64,000 nucleotides of DNA from Nematopogon swammerdamellus (lineage: Eukaryota; Arthropoda; Insecta; Lepidoptera; Adelidae), in assembly GCA_946902875.1 (NCBI GenBank), contig OX336345.1, positions 14,973,395 through 15,037,394 of the forward strand, written 5' to 3'. Of this stretch, positions 48,601-55,300 are shown piece after piece (positions within the stretch are counted from its first letter, which is position 1; the number at the start of each line of letters is the position of its first letter). The notes beneath the pieces were generated by a model, which worked only from the letters and a program-made list of their open reading frames with translations, was not told the origin of the DNA and did no database searches. A program made the translations under genes and the position numbers.

Positions 48601-49870
48601 ATTGCACGTATTTAGTTCTGTCGAGATATAACTTTTCAGCTGCTTCATTATAACGATTGAAACCAACGAATTAAAATCATAATGAAGAAAGTAGAATGTC
48701 GTTGATTGAAACCCAATTATGTGCTTTCAGTCTATGTCACCGGAGCGGCGATGTCGCAGTGAGATGCCGCCCCGAAGACAAGACCTGGTAGATGACGACT
48801 GGAGCGACAGTGAGCTGGACTATGATCGTCTGCATCTAGCGCGCCGCAAGGAGCGACTCACAGGTCCGTAATGAAAACACCCTGGGGAGTTAATTATCCC
48901 CGCTGTTTAAGTTACCTTGCAAGGGTGATTACCTTGCAAGAGTGATTGAAAGAAGACTACTTTTTCGATTTGGTGCAATTGTAATCGAACAATCGTGATT
49001 GGATCATGCAACAGTTGTAATTAGCGGGTAACAAATAGGTAATTGTAAGAAAAGCGGCGCTCGTTACTCGTTGAGTGCTTGGAGATAACTATTGCGAGTT
49101 TTTAAAATTGGCAACTTGAAATCAGCTAGAATTAATATTTAAGTAACTTTTTTCTATCTTAAATCATGTTTTTATTTTGTAATAGATACGTGTATTTTTT
49201 CATTTAAGGTTGGACGTCGCGGCAATCGGAGTTGCAGTTACAAGGAGCGGAATCTGCAAAGCCACATGTAAACTTTCTACATAATATAATTTTTTCAATT
49301 TGTTGTTGCCTCAAGCAGTTGCCTGTGAGCAATTTCATCGCATCTAGCAATCTATCAAGGGATTCTATTCTATTATACTATTCTATCATAGATATTGACT
49401 CACGAGGCAACTTATGCGTTAACGATATTAAAATGTGCATATTCCCCGATTGATAATAATCATAGGAATGTATCATAAAGTGGGCATTGAAATTGTTTTA
49501 TGTTAATGTATTTTTCTTTCAGATCAGGCCAGTGCCGATCTGGCTGTGTGTTTTTCTCGTCGTCTCTTACATCATCGCCGGCACATTTCTCTTCCACGAG
49601 TGGGAGTCTTGGTCCTACTTGGACTCGGCTTACTTCTGCTTCATAACCCTGACCACTATCGGCTTCGGAGACTTCGTTCCAGCTCAGGGTATCAAGAGTG
49701 ATGCACCTGCAAAATCCATTGCCTTGTGTTCTCTCTATTTGCTCTTCGGTATCTCGCTTCTGGCCATGTCCTTTAACCTTGTTCAGGAAGAGGTGATATC
49801 AAACGTGCGAGCAGTGGCCAAGAAGCTCGGCATCATCAAGTCTGATGGGGAGGAGAGTGAAAGCGAATGA
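19681..49870 (+). CDS. Two-pore-domain potassium (K2P) channel with very long M2-M3 loop
   Basis: Twelve exons (19681-19887, 23464-23583, 25179-25305, 44700-44826, 45275-45364, 45604-45702, 46034-46140, 47128-47232, 47377-47939, 48731-48863, 49209-49267, 49523-49870) join in frame to 2085 bp, 694 residues. M1 is in exon 1 (residues about 25-58). The extracellular cap follows, with an NVT glycosylation site. Pore 1, TTIGYG, is split across exons 3 and 4; M2 lies in exon 4. Residues about 194-579 form an Arg/Asp/Tyr-rich cytosolic loop. M3 is at about 585-603, pore 2 TTIGFGD at 623-629, then M4 and a short acidic tail GEESESE. Known role of the family: background potassium leak current setting resting potential. 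A long M2-M3 loop with a short C-tail recalls the vertebrate TRESK and worm TWK-18 arrangement. The subfamily is not settled. Intron 3 (19.4 kb) hosts a nested antisense gene. Confidence 0.93.
20565..20995 (+). repeat. Dispersed lepidopteran repeat
   Basis: Ends in ACGGAACCCTCGGTGCGCGA followed by GTCCGACTCGTACTTG, a widespread lepidopteran repeat end. The reverse version (CGGTCAAGTGCGAGTTAGAC) starts near 42745. The rest of intron 1 from 19888 to 20564 shows nothing recognisable. Confidence 0.55.
21556..21890 (+). repeat. 'TAGCTTTTGCCCGCGGC' repeat with short CT tract
   Basis: ACTAGCTTTTGCCCGCGGCT head, (TC)n tract at about 21660-21695, then TTCAGTGATTCCGGAGTTTA and CAGACAGACG with TTTTATAAGAAGTAGA at the end. 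Same layout as 33669-34660, with a far shorter tract. Confidence 0.75.
21900..22085 (+). repeat. RTE LINE ORF 3' fragment
   Basis: The plus strand reads GRPQA, then after a stop LREAYMQQWTDTS, the usual C-terminal end of RTE reverse-transcriptase ORFs. Degenerate. Confidence 0.6.
22552..23141. repeat. SINE flanked by opposed LINE-A fragments
   Basis: 22552-22716 is family A on plus. 22724-23041 is a full SINE on minus (T-run first, ending CCGAGGCTG). 23060-23141 is family A on minus. The flanking pieces point in opposite directions, so this is not a simple nested insertion. Confidence 0.75.
23464..23583 (+). CDS. K2P exon 2
   Basis: Acceptor TTTTCAG and donor GTGAAT, both phase 0. 40 residues of extracellular cap with GNVTQ. 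Confidence 0.85.
23742..24074 (+). repeat. Longest LINE family A copy with TATG tail
   Basis: GTGTGGGGCCGGTACTTAAA through GATTGTCGGGATACAGCGTA, ending TATGTATGTATGTA. It gives the clearest picture of the family's 3' end. Confidence 0.8.
24568..24625. repeat. Perfect 25-bp inverted repeat, 8-nt loop
   Basis: Left arm 24568-24592 (CCGACTTTATCTAGTTTTCA and 5 more), loop GTGAGTTT, right arm 24601-24625 an exact reverse complement. Partial pairing continues a few bases outwards. It lies in K2P intron 2. Confidence 0.95.
24711..25090 (-). repeat. Diverged SINE ending next to K2P exon 3
   Basis: T-run and AACACGGTTGGTTACTTCTC at one end and a GAGGTTGACG-type head at the other. A LINE-type tail fragment (25089-25170) follows. 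Coding exon 3 begins at 25179. Confidence 0.7.
25179..25305 (+). CDS. K2P exon 3 (pore helix 1)
   Basis: Acceptor CTGCGCAG. GFENDILHAMKHDGWDG through GALFYSIIVITTIG, stopping inside the selectivity filter. The donor GTCGGT is weak, but the phase and the next exon (GYGHIAPK) make it certain. Confidence 0.9.
25306..26215. other. Start of K2P intron 3
   Basis: No gene or clear repeat recognised. The ORF here is the continuation of exon 3 in the intron or its antisense. Confidence 0.5.
26216..26362 (-). repeat. SINE head fragment
   Basis: The minus strand reads from a CAGCCTCGGTAGCTCGGTGG head through a disturbed 5S-like core to GTGACCGTAGTTCAGATTCC. Confidence 0.7.
26700..26705 (-). terminator. 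Poly(A) signal, nested gene
   Basis: AATAAA on the minus strand about 105 bp past the stop codon of the nested gene. Confidence 0.55.
26808..27539 (-). CDS. Nested gene exon 5 (repeat exon)
   Basis: Acceptor GTTTAG. GSCEAGKSLCCFDRRGKPAQ, then eight VGPGGPTGIIGP-type repeats (one FIGP, one GSTGLIGP variant), ending SRYGQSF and TAG. Confidence 0.88.
   Translation of the reverse strand, partial: GSCEAGKSLCCFDRRGKPAQQPALESNQQFVLVGPGGPTGIIGPGRPSGFHSGSGSKSVLVGPGGPTGIIGPNTGDLSSPIGPNERPILVGPGGPTGFIGPNAGIRRPNNVGHLNQGLSLNGPIERPVLVGPGGPTGIIGPSNGYKRPNNGILVGPGGSTGLIGPTQRPILVGPGGPTGIIGPASFVKPGSSANLNGILVGPGGPTGIIGPARYYNRQYNRGLLVGPGGPTGIIGPSRYGQSF
26808..31768 (-). CDS. Nested secreted protein with CLIP-like cysteines and GPGG repeats
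   Basis: Lies entirely inside K2P intron 3 on the opposite strand. Exons 31768-31756, 30663-30510, 28769-28632, 28181-28052 and 27539-26808 join in frame to 1167 bp, 388 residues. The N-terminus MIFFDLATLVVGAAILTDVG looks like a signal peptide, followed by AKKWAWPDQ. Residues about 55-130 are hydrophilic. A cysteine block follows (GSCQCLRQRDCN in exon 4, then GSCEAGKSLCCF at the start of exon 5). Its C-x-C...C...C...CC spacing recalls CLIP domains of insect protease cascades. The C-terminal half carries eight copies of VGPGGPTGIIGP separated by 10-25 variable residues; no protease domain follows. It could be an extracellular matrix, cuticle or immune protein. I do not recognise a named family, and function is unknown. 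Confidence 0.82.
28052..28181 (-). CDS. Nested gene exon 4
   Basis: Acceptor CCCTAG. YTDRRPDPTSQEWTGGYGGT to CQCLRQRDCNAPATLTQ. Donor GTCAGA, phase 0. Confidence 0.8.
28632..28769 (-). CDS. Nested gene exon 3
   Basis: Acceptor TTTTCAG. DDLQNETVQADEYPLNAQGY to QINTNGHLT. Donor GTTCGA, phase 2. One NET glycosylation site. Confidence 0.78.
29225..29675 (-). repeat. CT-tract repeat (reads as GA-rich on plus)
   Basis: The minus strand begins with the CTAGCTTTTGCCCGCGGCTT head at about 29675, followed by a 350-bp pyrimidine tract. On plus it appears as GGGAGG/GGAGGTGG purine sequence. Same family as 21556 and 33669. It lies in intron 2 of the nested gene. Confidence 0.75.
29759..29871. repeat. 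Inverted (AAAG)n/(CTTT)n tracts
   Basis: (GAAA)n near 29765-29781 and (CTTT)n near 29848-29869 face each other across about 70 bp and could pair. A 27-bp ATATAGATAG-ATTGCACCAAATTA unit is then repeated twice at 29878-29926. Confidence 0.75.
30510..30663 (-). CDS. Nested gene exon 2
   Basis: Acceptor CTTTCAG. DLATLVVGAAILTDVGAKKW through FADEPEGASSDNRNQN. Donor GTTAGC, phase 2. Confidence 0.8.
31756..31768 (-). CDS. Nested gene exon 1
   Basis: Thirteen coding bases, ATG ATT TTT TTC G, then a GTAAGT donor. Joined to exon 2 it completes a signal peptide. Confidence 0.75.
31769..33030. other. Upstream of nested gene; no further gene
   Basis: AT-rich except 32000-32160 (TGAGCCGTGCGCCGGCGCAG), a GC-rich block 230-390 bp before the nested gene's start codon and so a candidate promoter. 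32570-32770 is a dispersed repeat ending GCGGACGGAGCCGCAGGCAC, TAGCTAGTG-like. Nothing else recognised. Confidence 0.4.
33031..33446. repeat. Two SINE copies head to head
   Basis: 33031-33195 is a minus-strand 3' fragment starting with a T-run. 33200-33446 is a plus-strand 3' body ending CAGTTTCCATAAAA with an A-run. They abut and together form an imperfect inverted repeat. Confidence 0.75.
33669..34660 (+). repeat. 'TAGCTTTTGCCCGCGGC' repeat with 700-bp pyrimidine tract
   Basis: Head TAGCTTTTACCCGCGGC, tract 33760-34460 made almost only of C and T, then AGTGGTTCCGGAGTTTACCT and a CAGACAGACG, TTTTATAAAAAGTAGA end. The Ser/Leu/Pro frames here are artefacts. Confidence 0.8.
34661..36234. other. 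Intron interior, mostly unassigned
   Basis: AT-rich, no gene seen. Contains a minus-strand SINE head fragment at about 35440-35597 (CAGTTTTAAGTGGGATCCGA). Confidence 0.5.
36235..36400 (+). repeat. LINE 3' end (family B) with (CTAT)n tail
   Basis: GGGATAAGTCCGCCTTTGCC through TTGGAGCAATAAAGTATTTC, ending (TATC)n. A reverse copy covers 41296-41470. Confidence 0.75.
36563..38076. mobile_element. hAT-like non-autonomous element enclosing a minisatellite
   Basis: Left end CAGGGGCGGCCTTAG; the right end reads CAGGGGCGGCTTAG on the other strand, a CAGGGG terminus typical of hAT elements. Flanking 8-mers (ACTCGCTG and CCTCACGG) match at only 5 of 8 bases, so the target duplication is weak. The interior is the 90-bp minisatellite followed by a very GC-rich block (37860-38050). 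No transposase. Confidence 0.6.
36790..37860. repeat. 90-bp minisatellite, about 11-12 units
   Basis: Seven units from 37037 are nearly identical (AACGCCGAAGGCGTCCGCCA; GAAATGCACCTCAACCAACA). Units at both edges are more diverged, and some have CCC for TCC. Because 90 is a multiple of three, both strands stay open for over 200 codons. Confidence 0.95.
38780..39622. mobile_element. TTAA-type TIR element, copy 1
   Basis: Left TTAA then GCCAGCCATGGACGATAGCG. The right end, reversed, reads GCCCGCCATGAACGATGGCG beside TTTA. 843 bp, no convincing ORF. TTAA flanks suggest a piggyBac-like mobilisation. Confidence 0.7.
39677..40521. mobile_element. TTAA-type TIR element, copy 2 (direct repeat)
   Basis: 845 bp, nearly identical to copy 1 and in the same orientation, separated from it by 54 bp. 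The right end reads GCCGGCCATGGACGATGGCG on the other strand beside TTAA; the left flank is TAAA. Confidence 0.72.
40651..40831. repeat. Foldback sequence (about 50-bp arms)
   Basis: AAAAACCGCCTTTAAAAATG and TATGAAATAAAAAAAAAACG on the left face TTTATTTCATACATTTTTGA and AGGTGGTTTTTATATTTTTT on the right. The loop is about 75 bp. Confidence 0.8.
40870..41100 (-). repeat. Dispersed lepidopteran repeat
   Basis: The minus strand reads TTTAACCGACTTCAAAAAGA and GGAGATTCTCAATTCGACTG at the start. A related plus-strand copy is at 63320-63640. Confidence 0.6.
41112..41123 (-). terminator. Pol III terminator of tRNA-Gly
   Basis: Twelve T on the minus strand, two bases beyond the discriminator base. 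Confidence 0.85.
41125..41195 (-). tRNA. tRNA-Gly (GCC)
   Basis: Minus strand GCATCGGTGGTTCAGTGGTA, the CTGCCAC anticodon loop and the GGTTCGATTCC T-arm, closing with CCGATGC and discriminator A. The acceptor stem pairs 7 of 7, and the A and B boxes are intact. It lies in K2P intron 3 and looks functional. Confidence 0.95.
41296..41470 (-). repeat. LINE family B 3' end
   Basis: Reverse of 36235-36400: ATAGAAATACTTTATTGCTC through GGATGTTTGAGAGTCGTATG. Confidence 0.75.
41600..41752 (+). repeat. LINE family A 3' fragment
   Basis: Runs from GCTTGATCGATTG to a (TATG)n end at 41738-41750. Confidence 0.65.
42745..43260 (-). repeat. Dispersed repeat with internal near-tandem units
   Basis: Bounded by CGGTCAAGTGCGAGTTAGAC and GTGCGGATACGGAACCCTAA. 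Inside, a roughly 64-bp unit containing CTCGGCCTTCGGCCTCGCC occurs three times (42957, 43020, 43080). The region 43261-44149 beyond it is AT-rich with nothing recognised. Confidence 0.6.
44150..44501 (-). repeat. Full-length SINE
   Basis: ATGGAAACTGACGGTTGACT at its 3' end to ACTGAGCTACCGAGGCTG at its head. The 5S-like core and B-box are present. Confidence 0.85.
44700..44826 (+). CDS. K2P exon 4 (filter 1 and M2)
   Basis: Completes TTIGYG, then GHIAPKTQSGKVVTIFYAIL and GIPLMLLCLSNIGDVMASSF. Donor GTACCT, phase 2. Confidence 0.95.
44903..44940. repeat. Perfect 16-bp hairpin just after K2P exon 4
   Basis: AAAACCCAGAAGATGT, loop CCAAGC, then the exact reverse complement. It starts 77 bp after the exon end. 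Confidence 0.93.
45275..45364 (+). CDS. K2P exon 5 (start of cytosolic loop)
   Basis: Acceptor AACAG. RFLYWRVCCYVCTRPPKRRR, a cysteine pair region then a basic cluster. Donor GTAAGC, phase 2. Confidence 0.85.
45604..45702 (+). CDS. K2P exon 6 (loop)
   Basis: Acceptor GAACAG. HRSVRGRGMSTRRRARPLSS to SYSDTEC. Donor GTCTCT, phase 2. Chosen because only this end joins in frame to the next exon. Confidence 0.75.
46034..46140 (+). CDS. K2P exon 7 (loop)
   Basis: Acceptor GTACAG and donor GTAAAC. RYRDSGYATTPGSTKTKKQT through PPVTHRHGP. This exon is needed to restore phase between exons 6 and 8. Confidence 0.75.
46187..46402 (+). repeat. LINE family A fragment
   Basis: AAGGGCGACAGGTTCGCCAC through CCCGATTGTCGTGATACGGC. 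Confidence 0.7.
46816..46887 (+). tRNA. tRNA-His (GTG)
   Basis: GCCGTGATCGTCTAGTGGTT, anticodon loop TTGTGGC closed by CTACG/CGTAG, GGTTCGAATCC T-arm, acceptor CACGGC with discriminator A. The conserved 3' flank GTGCACCGTGCACTGTCACG and a T-run follow. It could be a real gene or the head of a repeat. It lies in K2P intron 7. Confidence 0.85.
47128..47232 (+). CDS. K2P exon 8 (loop)
   Basis: Acceptor ACGACAG and donor GTACGG. EGVNRTRSFQTEADRSPIPH to HFPDEGLE, phase 1 at both ends. Confidence 0.78.
47377..47939 (+). CDS. K2P exon 9 (long charged loop exon)
   Basis: Acceptor GTCACAG and donor GTGAGT, 563 bp. Opens EEFPKISLPLRDLQSAL, then becomes rich in Arg, Asp, Glu and Tyr (YEDREYDYDPDDDFDMD; DRRAEREYPDYCEPDRRRAR). 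PKISLP (residues about 331-336) loosely fits the calcineurin-docking PxIxI pattern known in TRESK. That link is speculative. Confidence 0.85.
48182..48529 (+). repeat. SINE interrupted by a LINE 3' end
   Basis: SINE sequence stops at GGATGTAGTAGGT (48250). The jockey-like LINE tail, the same as 14230-14477, runs to an A-run near 48499. The SINE then resumes at GATGTAGCCAATC and ends in an A-run. Confidence 0.8.
48542..48573. repeat. 13-bp perfect hairpin
   Basis: CACTTATATCTAT, loop TTAAAG, ATAGATATAAGTG. Confidence 0.9.
48731..48863 (+). CDS. K2P exon 10 (loop)
   Basis: Acceptor CTTTCAG. SMSPERRCRSEMPPRRQDLV to RRKERLTG with acidic DDDWSDSELDYD. Donor GTCCGT, phase 1. Confidence 0.8.
49209..49267 (+). 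CDS. K2P microexon 11 (end of loop)
   Basis: 59 bp, acceptor TTTAAG and donor GTAAAC. WTSRQSELQLQGAESAKPH. It restores phase 0 for the final exon. The acceptor lacks a good pyrimidine tract, so the exon may be alternatively spliced. Confidence 0.65.
49523..49870 (+). CDS. K2P terminal exon (M3, pore 2, M4)
   Basis: Acceptor CTTTCAG. IRPVPIWLCVFLVVSYIIAG (M3), YFCFITLTTIGFGDFVPAQG (pore 2), SLYLLFGISLLAMSFNLVQE (M4), then stop TGA. An AATAAA lies about 30 bp downstream in GCTAATAAAG (49892-49897). Confidence 0.95.
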   Translation: MRPVPIWLCVFLVVSYIIAGTFLFHEWESWSYLDSAYFCFITLTTIGFGDFVPAQGIKSDAPAKSIALCSLYLLFGISLLAMSFNLVQEEVISNVRAVAKKLGIIKSDGEESESE

Positions 49871-52188
49871 CTTATTTAATGTATGTTGCGGCTAATAAAG
49901 TTTTGTTTAAGTGATCTTTTAGCTAAGGAATTGGTCCCGGTGTATGTAAATATATAGTACGTCTTACTGCTTGCTTACTACTGGTGTACTAGCCTTTGTA
50001 TACGTTCACCCCAATGAAATGTTGTTGCTATGAGCTACGTTCATGCGAAATTTTAGACTAGACAGACGGCTGACACGAATGTATAATAGTAAAAGAGAAG
50101 ACAGCAATTCAATTTTGACTCCCATCACCATCTCCCCAAGTTTTGAAGGTTAAATCATAAGTGGCTGGAATTTAAGTAATATTCATAGATAATTAATTGT
50201 AATTTTTGATTGTATTGTAATTTTAGGGTAATTCGTAAGAACTATATTACTGTACAATTACAATAGCTCACTTGTGTATTGCCCGGGATTGCCAAATAAA
50301 TGATCAAAAGTGTCTTGACTGACGTGAGTGAAAGTTTAGTGGATATGGTTCTATAGGCCGTTCACAGTTATTTAACATTTTTTTATATAGAAACTGACAC
50401 GGATGGCTACATCACCTACAACATGCGTTATGTCAGCCCATAACGCCGGCTGAACTAGGTGCCATGTCAGTGCTTCCCTTAATTTCATTTCACATTTGAC
50501 ATTTGTCACTTTATCTTTTCGATAGGTTGGCATTACGTGCTAAATCGTAAAAAGTCTTACCTGCTATTTATATTTTCCCCGTAGTAGTGGAAAATAAAAT
50601 TATATATATATGTAGGTACCTGTTGTACCTACTATCGAGTGCAGAGATTCCTATGTCTAGGACCTACCTACCTAATGTTCAAATGATTATGTCATAGATT
50701 AAGTTCTAAATTCGAATTGTTGAACTGTCATCTTCGTCATTTACATGTCGAATTTATTGGATTATTTTATTGCTGAATAAAACCTACATTTTGAAATGTC
50801 ATCAGGGTTTTGTTCCAGCAGTTCATACTGCAGAAAGACTGCGTAATCGTTTGAACTATTTTATTAATAAATTGATATTTTCGTAAAGGGGAACCGTACA
50901 AACCGATTATGGCAACACTGAGCTCAGGTGAGCCAACTTTATAGCTAGAAGTAAAATAACTGAGAACGGTCTATATGGTTGTGTTATCATCTGGCACAAG
51001 GCAAGAAGCAATGCGAAGCGGGAGTTGGTCTGTTACTTCAACCTACTAGGTTCGAACCTGGTCCGGCAGTGCACCGTGCACTGTCACGGCGGAGCAATAT
51101 TTTTTAAGTATGAGAAGAATTTTACATTTTAACCGTTTTAATTACAGATTTACACGAGTTTAATTTTGCGCCTTATATCAACTTGTAGCTATGGTTAAAT
51201 TTTTATGAAATGTATAGACCGTCGTAGTTGGTAAGGAGAGAAACCATTGCTGCCACTCAACTGGAATTTTAATTTATTATGTACTTTAAATGGTCAATAA
51301 TAACTTACATACATGCAATTTTTACATACCTACCTAAATCACCAATAATCACAGAGTTAACTAGGTACCATGGGTAGAATCTGAACCGAATGCCCATATT
51401 GTGTACCTACTGATAAATTTAAATTAAATACTGTTACTTAAAGTCTAGCTGATATTAATAATATTATCTATATGCACCATTTCTGTTTGTTATTTTGTAT
51501 GATCGTAGGTAGATCTAAGGAACACACCAAAGGAACAGGTTGAATTGTACAATAACAACAACATTTGAAATTTAAATTTGATTGCATAGGTACAAGATCA
51601 GCATATTTCGGCAGCAAGAAAAGGCAATCACCCGGACTGTAGAGCGTCCAGTCCGTCGTAATTCTAATAATCATATTCCTTTGTTCCCAATGCTATTATG
51701 ATAATGCGAGGTGTAGGTAGGTTCTATTAGATCATTGTTTTTAGATCAACGGCTGCGGCAAGAATAAACCGACAAATATTATCAGTATTGATACGAACTT
51801 ACAAGCAAACCAAACAAACCGACCATAATCGTGTATATCGATTTTAAATAGGCGTATTGTCATTAATTAATAGTCATGATTTACAAATCTTAAGCCGAAC
51901 ACCGCGTTGTAAAAGTAATTAAGGCAAACATTGTACCTTTTCTAACTGTGCAATTAAAGGGAGATGAAACTAATAGGTTTGCCTTCCTCATTTTGCCCGG
52001 CTTTAGCATCCGAAAACAGATATTCACTAACATGTTAAGAAAAACACTAAACTTGATAGGATCATGATACAATGACCGTGATAGAAGGAGCCTCCTTAGC
52101 TTCGCCGTAGTCGGGCAAAAATTACTACAAAATGCAATAAGCCTCCTAGAAAAAACAAATACTCGAAACTAACTCCTATACACTATCG
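49871..52188. other. Gap between K2P and transporter 3
   Basis: AT-rich, no ORF of note. Holds a K2P poly(A) signal at 49892-49897, a minus-strand SINE 3' fragment at about 50380-50480 and a truncated tRNA-His repeat at 51030-51105. Confidence 0.6.
51030..51105 (+). pseudogene. tRNA-His repeat, truncated
   Basis: GTTGGTCTGTTACTTCA, then only the T-arm (AGGTTCGAACCTGG) and the shared tail GCAGTGCACCGTGCACTGTC. D and anticodon arms are lost. Confidence 0.75.
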
Positions 52189-52380
52189 TCAAAACCTTGC
52201 GTCCATCTCAATTTTCTCCTTCTTGGGTTTGGTGCTCTTGCTTGTGGCCAGTTCCTCCGCCTCCTGTATGGTATCAGGGAGTTGCGTGTTGAGCGTCTCA
52301 GGAGTTAGAATCATCAGCATGCCGGAGATGATGGCCGTCGTACCGAAGAGTATTGACGGAAGTGACTCCATGTAGATGGC
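52189..52380 (-). CDS. Transporter 3 exon 7
   Basis: AIYMESLPSILFGTT to KEKIEMDARF and TGA. Confidence 0.92.
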   Translation of the reverse strand, partial: AIYMESLPSILFGTTAIISGMLMILTPETLNTQLPDTIQEAEELATSKSTKPKKEKIEMDARF

Positions 52381-55300
52381 CTGAAGTGCAGAAGAATAAG
52401 GTATAAATATGGAATCTATTGAAGTTAAGTTGAAGTGTGTCAGGTTTCAGCAACAATTGAAACCTAAGTTTTAGACGCCTATGCGAATATGAATACAGAA
52501 TATGTTTCACAGCGTTTCCTTCTCAAAATACTGAATATCTTTGGGAAGTTTATTACATGTTTGTCAATTTTGATACGCTTACGAGTATAATTTCCTGTTA
52601 GTACGTATTTAGTAACACGTAAACACAGCGACGACATTGAATACGTCATCGTCGGCGGAAAACAAAACCGTACCGTTGAGACAGGCAGAATTAGAGGAAG
52701 ATTGGCGAAGCGTATTTCCAGCAGTGGACGCATAAACGCTGACTAACTGACTGACTAACGTATTTAGTCATTTACCCTATGAATAGTTCAACGTTTTAGC
52801 ATTCAATTAGAAAAAAGAACAGACCCTCAAAAACAAAGAAAGTACTTTGGTACAACACTAAACAGAAAGCCTTGATGTAGATATACTCGTTGCCAACAAC
52901 ATAATCTGAGTCTACTTCAATTAGTCGCCGATGTCGACTTTCAAGTGAAATCAAACGAAAGGTAATATCTGTGGTAATACTTACAAGGAGAGGAGTCTGA
53001 GGAGCAACAATGGACCCGATGCGTCCCACCATGGAGCAGAAGCCGAGCAGGGAATGTCGCGCATGCGTGGGGAACAACTCGGACGTGTACATATAGATAC
53101 CGCTGAATGCCATAGTGATGGTCACCTTGCCCAGAAGATATAGCACTGTAGCCAGCCATGGAACCGCTATAAAAGAAGCAAACATTTGGTTAACCATCAA
53201 TGGTACCTAGTACATTCGCAATGCCAGCGAGTTGGTTGGCACATTGTTAAATCCAGCCTCTAGTATTTGTTCAGCTATACTGAACTCAGTGGAAAAACAG
53301 GAATTTTAACTTCCTTCATGCTCCTATAAATCAAACTTCATAATATATTAGCATAATATTCAGCATCAAAATAATTGAACATTGGTTGAAGATAATAATC
53401 AAGCTGAGTATGGAAGTAATATAGTACATATCACAACATATATTGGGCCATACATAACCAAACCTGTGGTGCATGATAAAAATTCAAAAAGAAAAAAAAA
53501 ATTGCTCCGCCGTGACAGTGCACGGTGCACTGCCGTGACCAGGATTCGAACCTGGGTTACTACGGCCACAACGTAGGGTCCTAACCACTAGACGATCACG
53601 GCTATCGGAGCTGGTGAGGTAACAGACCAACTGAGCCAATATCTACTTGTACTGTGAACCGGCGGCGCCGAAAGTAAAGCATTTTCATTAGTTACCTACC
53701 ACGACGGCCAATCATGCGTTACAGAACAACATTAACAGCTACGGTTTGTGGACATTGTATAATCTAATTTATCAATAACGTTATTTACACTTGCCTTCAT
53801 TAAAATATTGAGGTTAGAAGTTAGTGGAATATAATAATTTCAGTGACGTCAAAATCAATATTAAAGTATTTTGTTTTCATTGGAATTAGTGTGCCCTACT
53901 GGTGTATGTGTATAATCTTGCGCGTGTATATAGCGGTCTCTAGCTAGACTACATAGACACCTAGCACCCAGGATGATGATGACATGACGCAGCTATGACA
54001 TTGCATAGATAATGCAATGCTGCGTGACATATGACTGACACACTCGGGTCTATATAAACACATTGTCAAAATTGTTGGAAATGTATTAAAACCTGAGAGG
54101 CATAAAATCACTAATATAGTGCCACCAAGAAGTTATGATGCGTGGGAAATATGCGCAACTGTCTGCATTTCTAAGAAGGGACGTGAACTTTCGATCGAAA
54201 GTTTGTCGATAATGAGGTAATTAGGTCATACAATTTGTCGACAAAGTTTCGACCGAAAGTTCACGTCCCTTCTTAGGAATGCAGACAGTTGCGCATATTT
54301 CCCACGCATCATAACTTCCTGGTGGCACTATACAGTAGTAATTCAGTACATACAGTACTACAATACAGTAGACATTGCTTGTATTAAGTATACATAAATT
54401 ATACTCACATTTAGAAACGAAAGGAATTATAATGAAGGCGATTCCGCAAGTCGTATACGCCGCCATCAATGTCTTCTTCCTTCCTATCCTGTCCAAGACG
54501 AGAGCGTTTGTCACCACAGATATTATCTCCACGCTCACCACCAATATGTAGTTCATGTACTTGTCTCCAGCTAACGATACCGAATTTATCGCCAGTCCAT
54601 AGAACACAAACGTGCAAGTTATCCACCAGAATGAGCAGATTAGCAACCTGGTCAAAATGACAGGTGACTTCAAGACCTGCTTCGTTAGAGATCTAGTATC
54701 TACTTCTTTGTTTTCTTGCGCTTTTGAGTTCGGGTTTTCTTTACCCTCTTTTAGCTGTTGTACTATTTCATCAGATAGAGTAACTTTGTTGACTTTAGCA
54801 GCTTTCATAATGAGGTTGACGGCCTGCTCCTTCTTGCCTTTGCTCATTAGCCATCTGATACTCTCAGGCATGATAAAGATGTATACGACGAACAGAATAG
54901 AGGGTGGATACATGACTAGAACCCAGGTCCTCCAGTAGGGCAGTGCCTGCGCAGTTAGTGCAAAGCTGATGCCGCCCAGTACTAAGGTGATGCCCAGGAA
55001 CGCAGTCGTCAATACTCTCTTGTCTTGTCCGAGTAACTCGATTGCTGGAATTTATAATTTGTCATTCAATAAGAGCTCTTGTGGGTTAATATGAAGTGAA
55101 TACACGGCACAGTTCCTGGCGGTAAATACTGTGTCCAACGCTTCGTTATCGTTGATGAGCGAGAGTGTCAAATGCCAATACATATTGATACTCGTACTTT
55201 CTTTATGCACTTGGGCAGATATTTAATTTAAGATATTTCCAATGTTGTAAATTATTGTAAGTACTTCATAACCTACATAATATATTTACGCATGTTCGGA

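Noticed and set aside
53382..53576. 64-codon plus frame
   Set aside because: Runs antisense into the tRNA-His copy; no family similarity.
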